Assembly (NCBI RefSeq): GCF_003254505.1
Contig: NZ_QFYP01000001.1
Coordinates: 790,001-854,000 of the forward strand
Source of the DNA: Phenylobacterium hankyongense
Lineage (GTDB): Bacteria; Pseudomonadota; Alphaproteobacteria; Caulobacterales; Caulobacteraceae
DNA length: 64,000 nt
Direction of reading: 5' to 3'
The translations under genes were made by a program, and so were the position numbers. This document shows, in pieces, positions 18,925-26,982 of the stretch. Below the pieces are notes generated by a model, which made no database searches, was not told where the DNA came from, and worked only from the letters and a program-made list of their open reading frames with translations. Position 1 is the first letter of the stretch, and every line of letters begins with the position of its first letter.

Positions 18925-20457
18925 ATGACCCTGCAGACCAAGATCGGCTCCGCCGCGGCGGAAGCCGCCGAAGTCCTCGAACGCCTGGGCGTCGCCGCCC
19001 CGCTGTGGACCGGCGGCGATCGCCCGGTGCGCTCGCCGGTCACCGGCGAGGTCGTGGCCCATGTGCACGACGCCTCCCCGGCGCAGGTGGCGAAGGCCAT
19101 CGACGCGGCGCACGGGGCCTACCTGGCGTGGCGCAACGTCCCGGCCCCGCGGCGCGGCGAGCTGGTGCGGCTGTTCGGCCAGGAGCTGCGCGCCGCCAAG
19201 GCCGACCTCGCGCGCCTGGTCACCCTGGAGGCCGGCAAGATCGTCTCCGAGGCCAATGGCGAAGTGCAGGAGATGATCGACATCTGCGACTACGCCGTCG
19301 GCCTGTCGCGGCAGCTGTTCGGCCTGACCCTGGCCACCGAGCGTCCGGACCACCGGATGATGGAGACCTGGCGCTCGCTGGGCGTGGTCGGCGTGATCAG
19401 CGCCTTCAACTTCCCCGTGGCGGTGTGGTCGTGGAACGCGGCGCTGGCCTTCGTCTGCGGCGACGCCTGCGTCTGGAAGCCCTCGGAGAAGACTCCGCTG
19501 ACGGCGCTCGCCGTCCAATCGCTGTTCGAGCGTGCGGCGGTGCTGTTCGGCGACGCGCCGAAGAACCTGTCGGCGGTGGTGATCGGCGGCCGCGAGGTCG
19601 GCGAGGCCCTGGTCGACCACCCGAAGGTCCCGCTGGTGTCCGCCACCGGCTCCACGGCCATGGGCCGCGCGGTCGGGCCGCGCCTGGCGGCGCGCTTCGC
19701 CCGCGCCCTGCTGGAGCTCGGCGGCAACAACGCCGCCATCGTCGCGCCCACCGCCGACCTCGACCTCACCCTGCGCGGCGTCGCCTTCGCCGCCATGGGC
19801 ACGGCGGGGCAGCGCTGCACCACGCTGCGCCGGCTGTTCGTGCACGACAGCCTCTACGACGCCTTCTTACCGCGCCTGAAGGCGGCCTACGGCTCCGTGC
19901 CGGTCGGCGATCCGCGCCAGGAGGGCACGCTGGTCGGCCCGCTGATCGACGCCGCCTCGCGCCAGGGCATGGAGCAGGCGCTGGCCGACGCCAAGGCGGC
20001 CGGCGGCCGGGTCACCGGCGGCGAGCTAGTCGACGTCCCCGGCTGTCCCGAGGCGGTCTACGCCCGCCCGGCGCTGGTGGAGATGGCGGTGCAGGCCGAC
20101 GTCGTCCGCCGCGAGACCTTCGCGCCGATCCTCTACGTCATGCGTTACTCGGACCTGGCCGAAGCCATCCGCCTGCAGAACGACGTGCCGCAGGGCCTGT
20201 CGTCGTCGATCTTCACCAACGACGTGCGCGAGGCCGAGCTGTTCATCTCCGAGCGCGGCTCCGACTGCGGCATCGCCAACGTCAACATCGGGCCCTCGGG
20301 CGCCGAGATCGGCGGGGCGTTCGGCGGCGAGAAGGAAACCGGCGGCGGCCGCGAGGCCGGTTCCGACAGCTGGAAGGCCTACATGCGCCGGGCCACCAAC
20401 ACCGTGAACTACGGCCGCACCCTGCCCCTGGCCCAGGGCGTCGAGTTCGACGTCTAG
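18925..20457 (+). CDS. Aldehyde dehydrogenase, probable L-aminoadipate-semialdehyde / piperideine-6-carboxylate dehydrogenase
   Basis: A 510-residue NAD(P)-dependent aldehyde dehydrogenase. The catalytic Glu lies in LELGGNNAAI and the catalytic Cys in GTAGQRCTTLRR. The AFNFPVAVWSWNAALA segment and the overall length match the AmaB/Pcd (ALDH7) group that oxidises aminoadipate semialdehyde to 2-aminoadipate. It begins 6 bases after the upstream dehydrogenase, so the pair likely forms the two-step lysine-to-aminoadipate pathway. A 155-bp repeat begins 5 bases after its stop. Confidence 0.88.
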   Translation: MTLQTKIGSAAAEAAEVLERLGVAAPLWTGGDRPVRSPVTGEVVAHVHDASPAQVAKAIDAAHGAYLAWRNVPAPRRGELVRLFGQELRAAKADLARLVTLEAGKIVSEANGEVQEMIDICDYAVGLSRQLFGLTLATERPDHRMMETWRSLGVVGVISAFNFPVAVWSWNAALAFVCGDACVWKPSEKTPLTALAVQSLFERAAVLFGDAPKNLSAVVIGGREVGEALVDHPKVPLVSATGSTAMGRAVGPRLAARFARALLELGGNNAAIVAPTADLDLTLRGVAFAAMGTAGQRCTTLRRLFVHDSLYDAFLPRLKAAYGSVPVGDPRQEGTLVGPLIDAASRQGMEQALADAKAAGGRVTGGELVDVPGCPEAVYARPALVEMAVQADVVRRETFAPILYVMRYSDLAEAIRLQNDVPQGLSSSIFTNDVREAELFISERGSDCGIANVNIGPSGAEIGGAFGGEKETGGGREAGSDSWKAYMRRATNTVNYGRTLPLAQGVEFDV

Positions 20458-20462
20458 ACCTC

Positions 20463-20617
20463 GCTCCTCCCCTGCGCAGCGGGGGAGGGGGACCGCCCGC
20501 TGAAAAGCGGGTGGTGGAGGGGGCGCGGGCTTGGCGCGGTGTGTCGGCTCGCCCCCTCCGTCACGCCCTCTGCGGGGCGCGCCACCTCCCCCGTCCTCTT
20601 CGGGACAGGGGAGGAGC
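20463..20617 (+). repeat. 155-bp repeat element, copy 1, with 12-bp terminal inverted repeats
   Basis: The element begins GCTCCTCCCCTG and ends with the exact reverse complement CAGGGGAGGAGC. Inside are several GC-rich hairpins, including CCGCCCGCTGAAAAGCGGG. A near-identical 155-bp copy lies in the opposite orientation at 26599-26753. Equal length, matching ends and intergenic position suggest a MITE-like or REP-type element. It has no coding capacity and lies between the aldehyde dehydrogenase and the MoxR gene. Confidence 0.88.
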
Positions 20618-20731
20618 GTTGCCCTCGGGGTCGCCCCTTGGCACAATCGGGGCTTTCAGCGTTCCTATTTTGAAAGCCACAAGACTTTGACCCTTTCCCC
20701 ACCGGCGGCGCGGGCGGCGAACGCCGATCCG

Positions 20732-21640
20732 ATGGCCTCCGTCGACGCCCTGATCGCGGGCCTGGCCGGCGTCGGCTACATCGCCTCGCGGCGGATCGCG
20801 ACCGCCCTCTACATGGCCGTCCACCTGCAGAAGCCGATCCTGGTGGAAGGCTCCGCCGGCGTCGGCAAGACCGAGCTGGCGCTCTCCACCGCCGCCCTGC
20901 TCGCCCAGCCTTTGATCCGCATGCAGTGCTACGAGGGGCTCGACGAGTCCAAGGCGCTGTACGAGTGGAAGTACGGCAAGCAGCTGCTCTACACCCAGAT
21001 CCTCAAGGACCGGATGGGCGAGAGCCTGGCCGACGCGCCGACCATGGACGCGGCCATGGACCGCCTGCACGGCATGGGCGACCTGTTCTTCTCCGAGCCC
21101 TTCCTGGAGCCCCGCCCGCTGATGCAGGCGCTGCGCCAGGACGCCGGCTGCGTGCTGCTGATCGACGAGATCGACAAGTCGGACGAGGCCTTCGAGGCCT
21201 TCCTGCTGGAGGTGCTCTCCGCCTACCAGGTTTCGGTCCCCGAGCTTGGGGTGATCAAGGCCAAGACCCCGCCGCTGGTGTTCCTGACCTCCAACAACGT
21301 CCGCGACCTGGGCGACGCGCTGAAGCGCCGCTGCCTGCACCTGCACATCCCGCTGCCGGAGCCGGCGCTGGAGGAGCGGATCGTCGCCACCCGCGTGCCG
21401 GGCATCGAGGCGACCCTGACCCACCAGCTGGTGGCCTTCGTGCAGGGCTTGCGGACGCTGGACCTGCGCAAGGCGCCGTCGATCTCCGAGACCGTCGACT
21501 GGGCCCGGGCGCTGATCCTACTGCACGCCGACAGCCTGGAGCCGGCGATGGTGCGCGACACGCTCAACGTCATCCTGAAGTTCGAGCAGGACATCGCCGC
21601 CGTCGAGCCGCAGATCGTCGAGCTGCTGCATCGCAGGTAA
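20732..21640 (+). CDS. MoxR-family AAA ATPase (CoxD-like)
   Basis: A 302-residue AAA+ ATPase. Walker A is GSAGVGKTE with Lys46, Walker B is LLIDEIDKSDEAF, and sensor 1 lies in FLTSNNVRDLGDALKRRC. MoxR proteins act as metal-insertion or assembly chaperones with a VWA-domain partner, here the gene starting at 21780. Together they look like the CoxD/CoxE pair. The ATG at 20732 is chosen because upstream reading frame enters the 155-bp repeat. A REP-like hairpin pair separates it from the partner gene. Confidence 0.92.
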   Translation: MASVDALIAGLAGVGYIASRRIATALYMAVHLQKPILVEGSAGVGKTELALSTAALLAQPLIRMQCYEGLDESKALYEWKYGKQLLYTQILKDRMGESLADAPTMDAAMDRLHGMGDLFFSEPFLEPRPLMQALRQDAGCVLLIDEIDKSDEAFEAFLLEVLSAYQVSVPELGVIKAKTPPLVFLTSNNVRDLGDALKRRCLHLHIPLPEPALEERIVATRVPGIEATLTHQLVAFVQGLRTLDLRKAPSISETVDWARALILLHADSLEPAMVRDTLNVILKFEQDIAAVEPQIVELLHRR

Positions 21641-21649
21641 AATCTCCTG

Positions 21650-21768
21650 TCATCCCCGCGAAAGCGGGGACCCAGGTGTTCTTGTTTTCAGAGCCTGAAC
21701 CGCACCATCCATGCCCCCTTCTGGCGCCTCCACGAAAAAAGCCTGGGTCCCCGCCTCCGCGGGGATGA
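21650..21768. repeat. REP-like inverted repeat pair between moxR-like and VWA genes
   Basis: TCATCCCCGCGAAAGCGGGG followed by ACCCAGG at 21650-21676 is repeated inverted at 21742-21768, with differences in the hairpin loop. Each arm is a small palindrome plus ACCCAGG, the same plan as the element at 1037-1157. It fills the gap between two genes expected to work together, so it may tune their relative expression. Confidence 0.85.
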
Positions 21769-21779
21769 GCGGTTTGTAG

Positions 21780-23135
21780 ATGCAGCGCCCCCTCGAGGAT
21801 TTCCTGCGCGCCCTGCGCGCCGCCGACGTCCGGGTCTCGCCGGCCGAGGCGATCGACGCGGCGCGGACGGTGGCGACGGTGGGCTACGCCGACCGCGAGC
21901 TGTTCAAGGACGCGCTGTGCGCGACGCTCGCCAAGTCGCAGGCCGAGGTGGCCCGCTTCGACCGCACGTTTGAAACGTTCTTCGCCCGCGAAGCGCTGAG
22001 CCTGCCGCCGCCGCCGGAAGACGAGGCTGGCGAAACATCGGAGGCCGAGGCCGCTGAGGTCGCCGGCTCGCCGCTCGCCCAGGCGCTGCTGCAGGGTGAC
22101 GCCGCAGCGGTCGCCCAGGCGATGGAGGCCGCCGCCGAGCGCGCCGGGGTCTCGGAGATCCGCCTCTCCACCCAGCGCAGCCGGCTGACGCGCAAGCTGC
22201 TGGAGGAGATGGGCCTCGGCGAGATCGAACAGATCATCGCCAGTGCGCGCGCCCGGCCCGACGGCCAGGGCCTCGGCGACCGGCTCGACGCCGCCCGCAG
22301 GGCGCTGGCGGCCGAGGCCCAGCGCTATGTCGAGCGCCAGCACGAGCTCTACGCCTCCGGCTCCGGCAAGGCGCTGCGCGAGGAGATGCTGGCCAAGAAG
22401 GCGCTGAACGCCGACGGCGGCATCGACCCCGTCGACCTCGCCATGATGCAGGCCCTGGTCAAGCGGATGGCCAAGCGGCTGGCCGACCGCTACTCGCGCC
22501 GCCGCCACCGCGCCCGCCGCGGCCACCTGGACGTCCGCAAGACCCTGCGCCGCTCCATGGGCTACGGCGGCGTGCCGTTCGAGATCGTCTGGAAGAGCCG
22601 CAAGGTCGACAAGCCGTCGATCGTCGCCATCTGCGACGTCTCGAAGTCGGTGGCCGCCGCCGCCCAGTTCCTGCTGACCTTCCTCTATTCCCTGAACGAG
22701 GTGGTGGACCGGCTGGACGCCTACGCTTTCTCCGGCCGGCTGATCCCGGTGAACGCGATCCTCGACGACAACGGCGTCGAGGGCGCGATCCTCAAGGTGC
22801 TGCAGACCATCGGCTTCCAGCAGACCGACTACGGCCGGGCGCTGGAGGACTTCTGCGACAACCACCTGGACCGCATCGACCGCCACACCACGGTGATCAT
22901 CCTCGGCGACGGCCGCTCGAACTTCGCCGACCCGCGCCTGGACCTGATGCAGACCATCGCCCAGCGCTCCCGCGCGGTGATCTGGCTGAACCCCGAGCCG
23001 GAGAGCTACTGGGCCCAGGGCGACAGCGTCATGTACCGCTACGAACGCTTCTGCAGCGTCGCCAAGCCGTGCAACACGCTCGGCCAGCTGGAGCGGATCA
23101 TTGAGGACGTGCTCAGGACCTACGTCCCGCATTGA
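21780..23135 (+). CDS. VWA-domain protein (CoxE-like)
   Basis: A 451-residue protein. The C-terminal von Willebrand A domain carries an intact metal-ion adhesion motif, DVSKSVA with Asp286, Ser288 and Ser290, and the later GDGRSN segment. The N-terminal half is helical and charged and matches CoxE-type proteins (FLRALRAADVRVSPAEAIDA). It pairs with the upstream MoxR ATPase; such pairs mature or activate metalloenzymes. No CO dehydrogenase subunit is complete nearby, although a molybdenum hydroxylase remnant lies at about 26.8 kb. Confidence 0.92.
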   Translation: MQRPLEDFLRALRAADVRVSPAEAIDAARTVATVGYADRELFKDALCATLAKSQAEVARFDRTFETFFAREALSLPPPPEDEAGETSEAEAAEVAGSPLAQALLQGDAAAVAQAMEAAAERAGVSEIRLSTQRSRLTRKLLEEMGLGEIEQIIASARARPDGQGLGDRLDAARRALAAEAQRYVERQHELYASGSGKALREEMLAKKALNADGGIDPVDLAMMQALVKRMAKRLADRYSRRRHRARRGHLDVRKTLRRSMGYGGVPFEIVWKSRKVDKPSIVAICDVSKSVAAAAQFLLTFLYSLNEVVDRLDAYAFSGRLIPVNAILDDNGVEGAILKVLQTIGFQQTDYGRALEDFCDNHLDRIDRHTTVIILGDGRSNFADPRLDLMQTIAQRSRAVIWLNPEPESYWAQGDSVMYRYERFCSVAKPCNTLGQLERIIEDVLRTYVPH

Positions 23136-23160
23136 CGGCGGCGCATCACCAAAGTGGCTG

Positions 23161-26100
23161 TCACCAGCTGTCGATCCACTTCAGCTTCTTTTCCGTCCGC
23201 AGCGGGATCGGCGGCAGGCTCCTGAGCCCCGCGACGATCCACTTGCGGGTGTCGGCGGGGTCGATGACGTCGTCGAGGGCGGGGTAGGCGGCGCGGGCCA
23301 GGGCCTTGCCGTTGGCGTAGGCGCGCTCGACCATTTCGTCGAACTTGGCCTTGCGGGCTACCGGGTCGGCGATGGCGGCCAGCTCGTTGCGGTAGCCGAG
23401 CTTCACCGAGCCCTCCAGCCCCATGCCGCCGAACTCGCCGGTGGGCCAGGCGACGCAGAACATCGCCGCCTGGTAGCTGCCGCCGGTCATGGCGATGGCG
23501 CCCAGCCCATAGCTCTTGCGCAGGATCACCGAGAAGATCGGCACGGTAAGGTTCGCGCCGATCACGAACAGTCGCGAGCAGTGGCGGATCAGGCCGGTCT
23601 TCTCCGCCTCGGGCCCCACCATGTTGCCGGGCGTGTCGGAGAGCGACAGCACCGGGATGTCGAACGCCTCGCAGAGCTGCAGGAAGCGGGCGGCCTTGTC
23701 GGAGGCGTCGGAGTCGATGGCCCCGCCGATGTGCATCGGGTTGTTGGCGAACACCCCCATCGGCCGACCTTCGACGCGGATGAAGGCGGTGACCATGGCC
23801 AGGCCGAATTTGGGCCGCAGTTCCAGCATCGAGCCGTCGTCGGCGACGGTCTCGATCAGCTTGCGGATATCGTAGACCCGCAGCCGGTTCTCCGGGATCG
23901 AGCGTCGCAGCAGGCGCTGGTCCGCACACGTCCAGTCGGCCACCGGGCCCTGGAAATAGCCGAGGTACTTCCTGGCGGTCGCCACCGCCTCGGCCTCGTC
24001 CTCCACCAGCACGTCGATGGTGCCGTTGGCCTGCATCACCTGGATGGGCCCGATCTCCTCCGGCCGGAAGACGCCTAGGCCGCCGCCCTCGACCATGGCC
24101 GGGCCGCCCATGCCGAGCGCCGAGTCCCTGGTGGCGATGATCACGTCGCAGCAGCCGAGGATGGCGGCGTTGCCGGCGAAGCAGCGGCCGGAGTTGATCC
24201 CCACCAGCGGCACGGCGCCGGAGAGCTTGCCCCAGTATTCGAAGCCGCGGACGAAGCCATTGCCGCCCTCGGTGTCGCCGGGCCGCCCGCCGCCGCCCTC
24301 GGTGAAGAACACCGTCGGCAGCCGCCAGCGCAGGGCCAGCTCCGCCATCCGGTCGAGCTTCTCGTGGTTGTGCGCGCCCTGGGTGCCGGCCAGCACCGTG
24401 TAGTCGTAAGACATCACCGCGCAGCGGGCGCGGTCCTCGGGGACCTTGTCGGCGTTGATCGTGCCCAGGCCCATGATCAGGCCGTCGGCCTGGGTGGTGG
24501 CGACCAGCTCCTCGACGGTGTTGCGCCGCCGGCGGGCGGCGATCACCAGGGCGCCGTGCTCCACGAAACTGCCGGGATCGACCAGGTCCTCGACGTTCTC
24601 CCGCGCGGTGCGCTGGCCGGTCTTGCGGCGTCGGGCGACGGCCTCGGGCCGCGCGGCGTCCAGGGTCAGGCGGTGGCGCTCCAGCACCTCGGCGAGGTCG
24701 GGCCGGATCTCGTCCAGGTCCACCGCCGCTTCGCCGGCCTGGACGTCGCCGGCGACCTCGGCCTCCTCCAGGAAGGCCAGCGGATGGCCCTCGAAGACGG
24801 TGTCGCCGGCCGCAACCGTCAGTTCACGGACGATCCCGGAGACCTCGGCGACGATCACGTGCTCCATCTTCATGGCTTCCATGATCATCAGCGCCTGGCC
24901 GGCGCGGACGCTGTCGCCGGGCGCGGCGGAGATGTTGATCACCGTGCCCTGCAGCGGCGCGCGCAGGGCCCGCGTGCCTTCCGGCCCCTCCGGCTCGTCG
25001 TCCGGCTCCGGCGCGGCGGCCTCCTGCTTGCCGAGGTCGAGCACCGCCAGCGGATCGACGACATCCACCTGGTAGCCCGCCCGCCGGGCCGGGCCCCCAC
25101 GCGCCGCGGCGTCGAAGTAGAGCCTGGGATGGGCGTCCGGCTCGCCGGCCAGCTCGCCCATGTGCTCTTCGATGAAGCGGGTGTGCACCTCGCCCGCCGC
25201 CACCGCCGGGTGGGCCAGCAGGTTCTGCAGGAAGGCGATGTTGGTGGGGGAGCCCTCGATGCGGAATTCCGACAGCGCCCGATAGGCCTTGGCCACGGCG
25301 CGGGAGAGGCCGCCGGCGCCGGCGTGGACGACCAGCTTGGCCAGCAGGCTGTCGAACCGCGCGCTGGTCCGGTAGCCGGCGTAGCCGAAGCCGTCGACCC
25401 GCACGCCGGGCCCGGACGGCGGCTCGAAGGCGGTCAGCACGCCGCCGGCCGGCCGCGCCGAGCCGTCCGCCGCCATGGTCTCCAGGTTCACCCGCGCCTG
25501 CACCGCGTGGCCGCGCGGCGCCGGGACCTGGCCCTGCGCCAGTTCGAGGTCGCCCAGCGTCCGGCCGGCGGCGATCTGCAGCTGGACCCGCACCAGGTCG
25601 AGGCCGGTGACCTCCTCGGTGACCGTATGCTCCACCTGCAGCCGGGCGTTGCCTTCGATGAAGACGAAGCGCCCCAGGTCACCTGAGGCGTCGACCAGGA
25701 ACTCCACGGTGCCGAGGCTGCGGTAGGCGGCCGCTGCGCCGAGCGCCACGGCGGCCTCGAACAGCCGGCGCCGCAGGGCCTCCGGCAGCATGTCGGCGGG
25801 GGCGATCTCCACCACCTTCTGCCGCTGTCGCTGCAGGCTGCACTCGCGGTCCCACAGGTGGCTGACGCTGGCGCCGTCGCCGACGATCTGCACCTCGACG
25901 TGCCGGGCGCGGGGCAGGAACTGCTCGACGTAGAGGTCGCCATTGCCGAACGCCGCCCTGGCCTCCGACGCGCAGCGCTCGAAGGCGGCCTCCAGCTCCT
26001 CGGCCGCCAGCACCGGCCGCATGCCGCGCCCGCCGCCGCCGGCCAGCGCCTTGACCATCACCGGCCCATGGGCGGCGACGAACGCCTGAGCGTCGGACAG

Positions 26101-26511
26101 GCTGGTCGGCCCGTTTGTGCCGGCCAGCACCGGCACGCTGCACTGCTGCGCCAACGCCCGCGCGCGGCCCTTGTCGCCGAACAGCTCCAGGGTCTCCGGC
26201 GTCGGACCCACGAAGGTCAAGCCGGCCTCGGCGCAGGCCCGCGCGAAGGCGGCGTTCTCACTCAGGAATCCGTACCCCGGGTGGACCGCGTCGCACCCCT
26301 GCGCCAGCGCCACGCCGACCACCTGCGCGACGTCCAGGTAGGCCGCGGGCCCGGAGCCCGTCAGCGCCACCGCCTCGTCCGCCTTGCGGGTGTGCAGGGA
26401 GGCCGCGTCGTCTTCCGAGAACACCGCCACGGTGGCGATCCCCATCTCCGCGGCGGTGCGCGCGATGCGGACGGCGATCTCGCCGCGGTTGGCGATCAGC
26501 AGCTTCTTCAC
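23161..26511 (-). CDS. Single-chain biotin-dependent acyl-CoA carboxylase
   Basis: A 1116-residue enzyme that joins three functions usually split over two or more subunits. Residues about 1-450 are biotin carboxylase (KKLLIANRGEIAVRI, HPGYGFLSENAAFA, ALAGGGGRGMR). Residues about 515-580 are the biotinyl domain, with EAMKMEH and the biotin-accepting Lys548. The rest is the carboxyltransferase (GLIMGLGTINADKV and two crotonase-like halves). Such single-chain enzymes carboxylate acyl-CoAs of varied chain length; the substrate here is open. The start is a GTG at 26511 and no partner subunit gene is adjacent. Confidence 0.93.
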   Translation of the reverse strand: MKKLLIANRGEIAVRIARTAAEMGIATVAVFSEDDAASLHTRKADEAVALTGSGPAAYLDVAQVVGVALAQGCDAVHPGYGFLSENAAFARACAEAGLTFVGPTPETLELFGDKGRARALAQQCSVPVLAGTNGPTSLSDAQAFVAAHGPVMVKALAGGGGRGMRPVLAAEELEAAFERCASEARAAFGNGDLYVEQFLPRARHVEVQIVGDGASVSHLWDRECSLQRQRQKVVEIAPADMLPEALRRRLFEAAVALGAAAAYRSLGTVEFLVDASGDLGRFVFIEGNARLQVEHTVTEEVTGLDLVRVQLQIAAGRTLGDLELAQGQVPAPRGHAVQARVNLETMAADGSARPAGGVLTAFEPPSGPGVRVDGFGYAGYRTSARFDSLLAKLVVHAGAGGLSRAVAKAYRALSEFRIEGSPTNIAFLQNLLAHPAVAAGEVHTRFIEEHMGELAGEPDAHPRLYFDAAARGGPARRAGYQVDVVDPLAVLDLGKQEAAAPEPDDEPEGPEGTRALRAPLQGTVINISAAPGDSVRAGQALMIMEAMKMEHVIVAEVSGIVRELTVAAGDTVFEGHPLAFLEEAEVAGDVQAGEAAVDLDEIRPDLAEVLERHRLTLDAARPEAVARRRKTGQRTARENVEDLVDPGSFVEHGALVIAARRRRNTVEELVATTQADGLIMGLGTINADKVPEDRARCAVMSYDYTVLAGTQGAHNHEKLDRMAELALRWRLPTVFFTEGGGGRPGDTEGGNGFVRGFEYWGKLSGAVPLVGINSGRCFAGNAAILGCCDVIIATRDSALGMGGPAMVEGGGLGVFRPEEIGPIQVMQANGTIDVLVEDEAEAVATARKYLGYFQGPVADWTCADQRLLRRSIPENRLRVYDIRKLIETVADDGSMLELRPKFGLAMVTAFIRVEGRPMGVFANNPMHIGGAIDSDASDKAARFLQLCEAFDIPVLSLSDTPGNMVGPEAEKTGLIRHCSRLFVIGANLTVPIFSVILRKSYGLGAIAMTGGSYQAAMFCVAWPTGEFGGMGLEGSVKLGYRNELAAIADPVARKAKFDEMVERAYANGKALARAAYPALDDVIDPADTRKWIVAGLRSLPPIPLRTEKKLKWIDSW

Positions 26512-26598
26512 GTGCGCTTCCCCTCAGGCGGGCGGTCTCCCGCCGCCTGAGAACATCATGCCGCGACGACGCGCGGGGCCAAGGGCTATTCGCTCAAT

Positions 26599-26753
26599 GC
26601 TCCTCCCCTGTCGCGCAGACGACGGGGGAGGTGGCGCGCCCCGCAGAGGGCGTGACGGAGGGGGCGAGCCGGCGCACCGAGCCAAGTCCGCGCCCCCTCC
26701 ACCACCCGCTTTTCAGCGGGCGGTCCCCCTCCCCCGCTGCGCAGGGGAGGAGC
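26599..26753 (-). repeat. 155-bp repeat element, copy 2, inverted relative to copy 1
   Basis: Same length and ends as the element at 20463-20617, in reverse orientation, with only scattered base differences, mostly in one hairpin loop (GTCGTCTGCGCGACAGG against GTCCTCTTCGGGACAGG). It abuts a fragment of a broken molybdenum hydroxylase gene, so its arrival or a rearrangement at this repeat may have removed the rest of that gene. Confidence 0.88.
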
Positions 26754-26794
26754 GACGACCTCAGGCCTTCAGCAGGCTGAGGTCGCTCGCCGAG

Positions 26795-26957
26795 GCCGGT
26801 CGGCGGGTCGTCGGCCTTGACGAACTCGACCTCCATCGGCGGCGCGTCGCGCATCCTCAGCACCGGGTAGCCGTCGAAGTTGTTCTGCGCCGCTGCGACG
26901 TTCTCGATGGTGATCTTCTGGAACAGGGCACGGAGACGCCGTCGATGGCCGCGCCCT
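26795..26957 (-). pseudogene. Remnant of a molybdopterin-binding aldehyde oxidase/xanthine dehydrogenase large subunit
   Basis: Read on the minus strand, the fragment encodes LFQKITIENVAAAQNNF, then GYPVLRMRDAPPMEVEFV and DDPPTGLGE. These match the C-terminal region of isoquinoline 1-oxidoreductase-type large subunits, which usually continue from GE into PAVPP. Just upstream, AIDGVSV is in another frame, as expected if one base was lost between GTG and CCC. The sequence after GLGE no longer follows the family. It is too short to work and has at least one frameshift, so it is called a pseudogene. Confidence 0.75.
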
Positions 26958-26982
26958 GCCTGATTCAAGGCGCCGCTCGCAC

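Larger units (their letters stand above)
26512..26982. other. 471-bp gene-free stretch with repeat copy and gene remnant
   Basis: No intact gene is seen between the carboxylase start and the histidine kinase stop. The stretch holds the second 155-bp repeat (26599-26753), a hairpin with a 9-bp stem (CGACCTCAG at 26756-26764 and CTGAGGTCG at 26777-26785), and a decayed molybdenum hydroxylase fragment. The promoter of the carboxylase should lie in the first 80 bases or so, but no clear element is visible. Confidence 0.7.

Noticed and set aside
17260..19845. An 861-residue minus-strand frame over the lysine genes
   Set aside because: Only the terminal 141 codons (Lrp regulator) show a domain; the rest is antisense to two dehydrogenase genes.
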